Shown: piece by piece, positions 61,522 through 64,000 of the stretch | Layout of the letters: every line of letters begins with the position of its first letter | Position numbering within the stretch: position 1 is the stretch's first letter | Position numbers and translations under genes: made by a program | Source of the DNA: Paenibacillus sp. CF384 | GTDB taxonomy: Bacteria; Bacillota; Bacilli; Paenibacillales; Paenibacillaceae | Direction: 5' to 3' | Length of the DNA stretch: 64,000 nucleotides | Assembly: GCF_900106745.1 (NCBI RefSeq) | Contig: NZ_FNNV01000001.1 | Location: 682,001 to 746,000, forward strand | The notes under the pieces: model-generated | What the model was told of the DNA's origin: nothing | Seen by the model: only the letters and a program-made list of their open reading frames with translations | Databases searched by the model: none

Positions 61522-62370
61522 CTATTCCCCGGACGGGGCTTTGCCGATCCATTTCTCGTACATCTTGTCGTATTCGCCGCTGTCATGCAGCTTCTTCAAT
61601 CCTTCGTTAACGCTATTCAGCAGATCGGTTGCGCCTTTCTTGATCGCAATGCCGTACGGCTCATCGGTGAAAGGTTCCCCGACAACCTCGTAGTTCGGGT
61701 CCTGAACGGCCATGCCGTACAAAATCGCGTTATCGGTCGTCAGCGTTTCGCCCTGTCCGGCTTTGAGCGCGCTGAATGCGTCCTGATAGTTGTCGAACTC
61801 CAAGATGGTCGCGTCCGGCACCTTCGCTTTGATGTTGTCGACCGAGGTCGAGCCTTTCACGGCCAATACTTTCGTGCCTTTCTTGATGTCGTCGATGCTC
61901 TTGATCGGACTTCCTTTCTTCACCAGAAGGGACTGGCCTGCCTTGAAATACACGTCGGAGAAATCGACTTCTTTCCTGCGCTCCTCCGTAATCGTCATCG
62001 TGGCGACGATCATATCGATATCGTTGTTGTTCAACATCGGAATGCGTGTCTTGGAAGTGACTTCCTTCAGCTCAATCTTAGTTTCGTCGCCGAGAATCTC
62101 CTTAGCGAGCGCCTTGGCGATGTCGATGTCGAAACCTTCGACGTTGCCGCTTGCCGGGTCCTTCAAGCCAAAGAGCTTCGTATCGTACTTGACGCCGACG
62201 ACGAGCTTCCCTCGGCTCTTGATATCGCCCAGCGCCGATGCCGCTTCAGACGGCGAATTTCCGTTCGCGCCGACGTTGTCCCCTCCCTCTTTGTTGCCGC
62301 ATCCGGTCAATACAACCGCGGAAAGAACCGTCAGAACGATGCCAAGCGTCATCCAACTTCTTCTCTTCAT
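61522..62370 (-). CDS. glnH: Polar amino acid (glutamine-type) binding lipoprotein
   Basis: The 282-aa family 3 binding protein has lipobox LTGC at about residue 24. Ligand-pocket segments are VGVKYDTKLFGLKD, GFDIDIAKALAKEI, MIVATMTITEERRKEVDFSDVY and DAFSALKAGQGETLTTDNAIL. These fit glutamine/glutamate-type receptors. GAGGGG precedes the ATG. The message segment after it carries a stable hairpin. Confidence 0.9.
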   Translation of the reverse strand: MKRRSWMTLGIVLTVLSAVVLTGCGNKEGGDNVGANGNSPSEAASALGDIKSRGKLVVGVKYDTKLFGLKDPASGNVEGFDIDIAKALAKEILGDETKIELKEVTSKTRIPMLNNNDIDMIVATMTITEERRKEVDFSDVYFKAGQSLLVKKGSPIKSIDDIKKGTKVLAVKGSTSVDNIKAKVPDATILEFDNYQDAFSALKAGQGETLTTDNAILYGMAVQDPNYEVVGEPFTDEPYGIAIKKGATDLLNSVNEGLKKLHDSGEYDKMYEKWIGKAPSGE

Positions 62371-62438
62371 AGCTTAAAACCCCTCTCCGTTATGGGATTG
62401 CATGGTTTAGAACGCCAAGTTCGGTTGCGCGCAAGCCG

Positions 62439-63167
62439 TTAATGGCGCAGCAAGCGATTGAGAAACAAGCGCGCCCTTTCTTCCCGAGGCTGCTCGAAGA
62501 ATTCCTCCGGCGGAGAGATTTCGACGATTTGCCCTTTGTCCATAAAGACGACGCGATCCGCCACTTCCCGTGCGAAACCCATCTCGTGCGTAACGACGAC
62601 CATTGTCATTCCTTCGTGCGTCAAGGTCTTCATGACGTCCAGCACTTCGCCGACCATTTCCGGGTCGAGCGCGGAGGTCGGCTCGTCGAAGAGAATGATC
62701 TTCGGCTTCATCGCCAGTGCCCTTGCGATTGCAACGCGCTGTTGTTGCCCGCCGGACAGCTGCGAAGGAAACGCGTCCGCCTTGTCTACGATGCCGACTT
62801 TCTCCAGATACATCCTGGCTGTAACCGCCGCTTGCGGCTTCGTGATGCCGAGTGCCTTTATTGGCGCGAGCGTAATATTGTCGATCACGTTCAGATGGGG
62901 ATAAAGATTGAAGTGCTGGAACACCATGCCAATTTCTCGCCGCAGCTTGTTGATATCGGTTTTCTTATTGGTGACGTCGACACCGCCCACGGTCAGACTG
63001 CCGCTCGTAATGGCCTCCAGCCGGTTGATGCAGCGAAGGAGGGTGCTCTTCCCCGAGCCGGAAGGCCCTACCACAACGACGACTTCACCCTGCGCAATTC
63101 GAAGATCGATGCCCTTAAGCACATGAAAATCGCCATAATGCTTCTCCACCCGCTGAAATTCAATCAC
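62439..63167 (-). CDS. glnQ: Polar amino acid ABC transporter ATPase, GlnQ-like
   Basis: The 242-aa ATPase has Walker [17 protein letters not shown], the Q-loop [14 protein letters not shown], signature [16 protein letters not shown] and Walker [15 protein letters not shown], with the H-loop in [13 protein letters not shown]. The second GTG (63167) gives the usual MIEF start and is six bases from AGGAGGG; the first GTG (63170) is only three away. It is the first gene of the glnQHMP-glnKL operon. Confidence 0.93.
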   Translation of the reverse strand: MIEFQRVEKHYGDFHVLKGIDLRIAQGEVVVVVGPSGSGKSTLLRCINRLEAITSGSLTVGGVDVTNKKTDINKLRREIGMVFQHFNLYPHLNVIDNITLAPIKALGITKPQAAVTARMYLEKVGIVDKADAFPSQLSGGQQQRVAIARALAMKPKIILFDEPTSALDPEMVGEVLDVMKTLTHEGMTMVVVTHEMGFAREVADRVVFMDKGQIVEISPPEEFFEQPREERARLFLNRLLRH

Positions 63168-63243
63168 CACAATCCCTCCTTATCGTCGCCTTTCACTTCT
63201 CTGCGGAAATGGAATGTGAACTCACATACTGTGTAGACAACTA

Positions 63244-63271
63244 TAACGAAAACCTACGCAATCCTAACGAA
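63244..63271 (-). promoter_or_regulatory. Two direct TAACGAA repeats upstream of glnQ
   Basis: TAACGAA occurs at 63244-63250 and 63265-63271, 21 bp apart (two helical turns), about 77-104 bp upstream of the glnQ start. They are candidate binding sites for the GlnL-like regulator. The spacing and location are the only evidence. Confidence 0.4.
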
Positions 63272-63395
63272 TCCGACATGAAAGACGTGATTTTTTTTAC
63301 AAGTGAGTGCGATTATTCCATTTTGACAATGTCCTAATACGGTTTGGTAAGAGGTGGTTTTGTTTTGAGCAATCGCCCAGAACTACTATACAAAA

Positions 63396-63423
63396 ATAAA
63401 AAAAGCCGCAGTTTATGCGACTT
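63396..63423 (-). terminator. Terminator after the 62-aa small gene
   Basis: AAGCCGCA (63403-63410) pairs with TGCGACTT (63416-63423, one G-U) through a 5-base loop. The minus strand then runs into TTTTTTT. Confidence 0.75.
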
Positions 63424-63458
63424 CCGCTGTATGTGTCCGTTAGTTCAATTCAAGATTA

Positions 63459-63647
63459 TTAAGTATAGTCCGGGTATTCAAAGTTGCCCGTTTCTATTCG
63501 ATTAATGATATCTATGAGTTCTTCAATTCTTCCTTGTTTCATATATAAAGTTTCACTTGCTTGAAAAAAATGAACTAGTTTTTTCTCTTTTAGATGGGCT
63601 AATCTCTTGTGTAAATAAGACAAGAGTTCTTCATTGTTTGCACACAC
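63459..63647 (-). CDS. Small 62-aa hypothetical protein
   Basis: The 62-aa, mostly helical protein starts with GTG, with AGGAG seven bases upstream, and is followed by a good terminator, so it is probably real. Size and helical content recall Spo0E-type phosphatases, but the SxxLD motif is missing, so I do not assign it. Confidence 0.6.
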   Translation of the reverse strand: MCANNEELLSYLHKRLAHLKEKKLVHFFQASETLYMKQGRIEELIDIINRIETGNFEYPDYT

Positions 63648-63685
63648 TCCGATTCTCCTCTCAAGTCGCCTAAATGAAGTGCCCG

Positions 63686-64000
63686 TTATTTCAATGCATT
63701 GCTCTGAGCCATGGTGATAAACTCCGTCGACCCTTTACTAAATTCAATTTCCTGGCTGAATCCGAATTTTTATACAAGCATATTGCTCTTTGATTAAACT
63801 TTGCTACCGTAAGTCGCTTTGGGAGGATCTCGAAGTTATTATCGATATAGCTAAGTACAAATGTTAGAAACGATGTTCCATTTCCCTGCCCCGTGTACTC
63901 AGGTCTCATTCCAATGCCAGTGTCCATATAAGCTTGGGAATACGTATATATATCATTTGGTACTTGTGCAGCGATTCCTAAACAAAAGAAGCCAATTAAC
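63686..64000 (-). pseudogene. GNAT acetyltransferase with a -1 frameshift (3' part; runs off right edge)
   Basis: Reading from the right edge, the sequence encodes a GNAT core (FFCLGIAAQVP, MRPEYTGQGNGTSFL, FNQRAICLY). At an A5 tract (63767-63771) the frame then breaks. Adding one A restores a normal GNAT ending (LYKKFGFSQEIEF ... MAQSNALK) with a stop at 63686. As given, the frame ends at 63691 with an unrelated tail. This is either a genuine frameshift or a homopolymer sequencing error. Confidence 0.7.

Noticed and set aside
61585-62442. 285-residue plus-strand frame opposite glnH
   Set aside because: The opposite strand encodes a complete lipoprotein with lipobox and family motifs; this frame has no recognisable domain.
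1-64000. tRNA, rRNA, CRISPR arrays, insertion sequences, integrases or phage genes
   Set aside because: None were recognised anywhere in the window; the repeats present are tandem intergenic arrays without spacers or transposase genes.

Overview
The window looks like chromosomal DNA of a Paenibacillus-type Bacillota (Firmicutes). The support is: about 50% GC; a YesM/YesN-type two-component pair beside a sugar ABC transporter with ~570-residue lipoprotein binding proteins; very large secreted beta-helix/CBM/aBig proteins; a bacillithiol pair (bshB2-yojF); a KinB-like kinase; and a glnQHMP-glnKL operon. I see no rRNA, tRNA, CRISPR array, insertion sequence or phage gene. Genus is an inference from gene content only.

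Region 1 (1-17.4 kb, all minus strand) is a polysaccharide-use locus. Reading in the direction of transcription it holds the response regulator, the histidine kinase, binding lipoprotein 2, two permeases, binding lipoprotein 1, a GH2 beta-mannosidase, a 1,539-aa secreted beta-helix/FN3/LamG protein, and the start of a GH35 beta-galactosidase that runs off the left edge. Three promoters (before the permeases, the beta-helix gene and the GH35 gene) share a ~29-bp box plus a TATACT -10 element at almost fixed spacing, so I predict they are activated by the local AraC-type response regulator. A 51-bp tandem repeat (about 7.5 copies) lies between the GH2 and beta-helix genes.

Region 2 (17.4-23.2 kb) is a tightly coupled minus-strand operon: a solute-binding-protein-like protein with no export signal, two class III CoA-transferases, an amidohydrolase/lactonase and a MaoC hydratase. 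It is divergent from a FadR-type GntR regulator, and two identical palindromic operators lie between them. A ~113-bp repeat array with internal hairpins follows.

Region 3 (23.7-42.1 kb) is mixed. It holds a methyltransferase; an overlapping pair made of a FeeM/LuxI-like N-acyltransferase and a ThiF/E1-like adenylyltransferase; an HD-GYP protein; an RNase H-like protein; a double winged-helix protein; an SDR; an MFS transporter; an AraC/GyrI/VOC cluster; an acyl-CoA dehydrogenase; bshB2-yojF; a phosphotriesterase-family hydrolase; a sensor kinase; small lipoproteins; and a PQQ-propeller protein.

Region 4 (42.1-49.9 kb) has two esterases, lipoproteins, a methyltransferase, a small P-loop kinase, an Lsa-type ABC-F gene with a clear transcription-attenuator leader, and hisC.

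Region 5 (49.9-64 kb) has a 2,495-aa secreted protein with two pectate-lyase-like beta-helices, four atrophied Ig repeats and a CBM9 domain, preceded by a cre site. Then come a glutamine ABC transporter operon ending in a GlnK/GlnL-like two-component system, a small hypothetical gene, and a GNAT gene with a single-base frameshift at the right edge.
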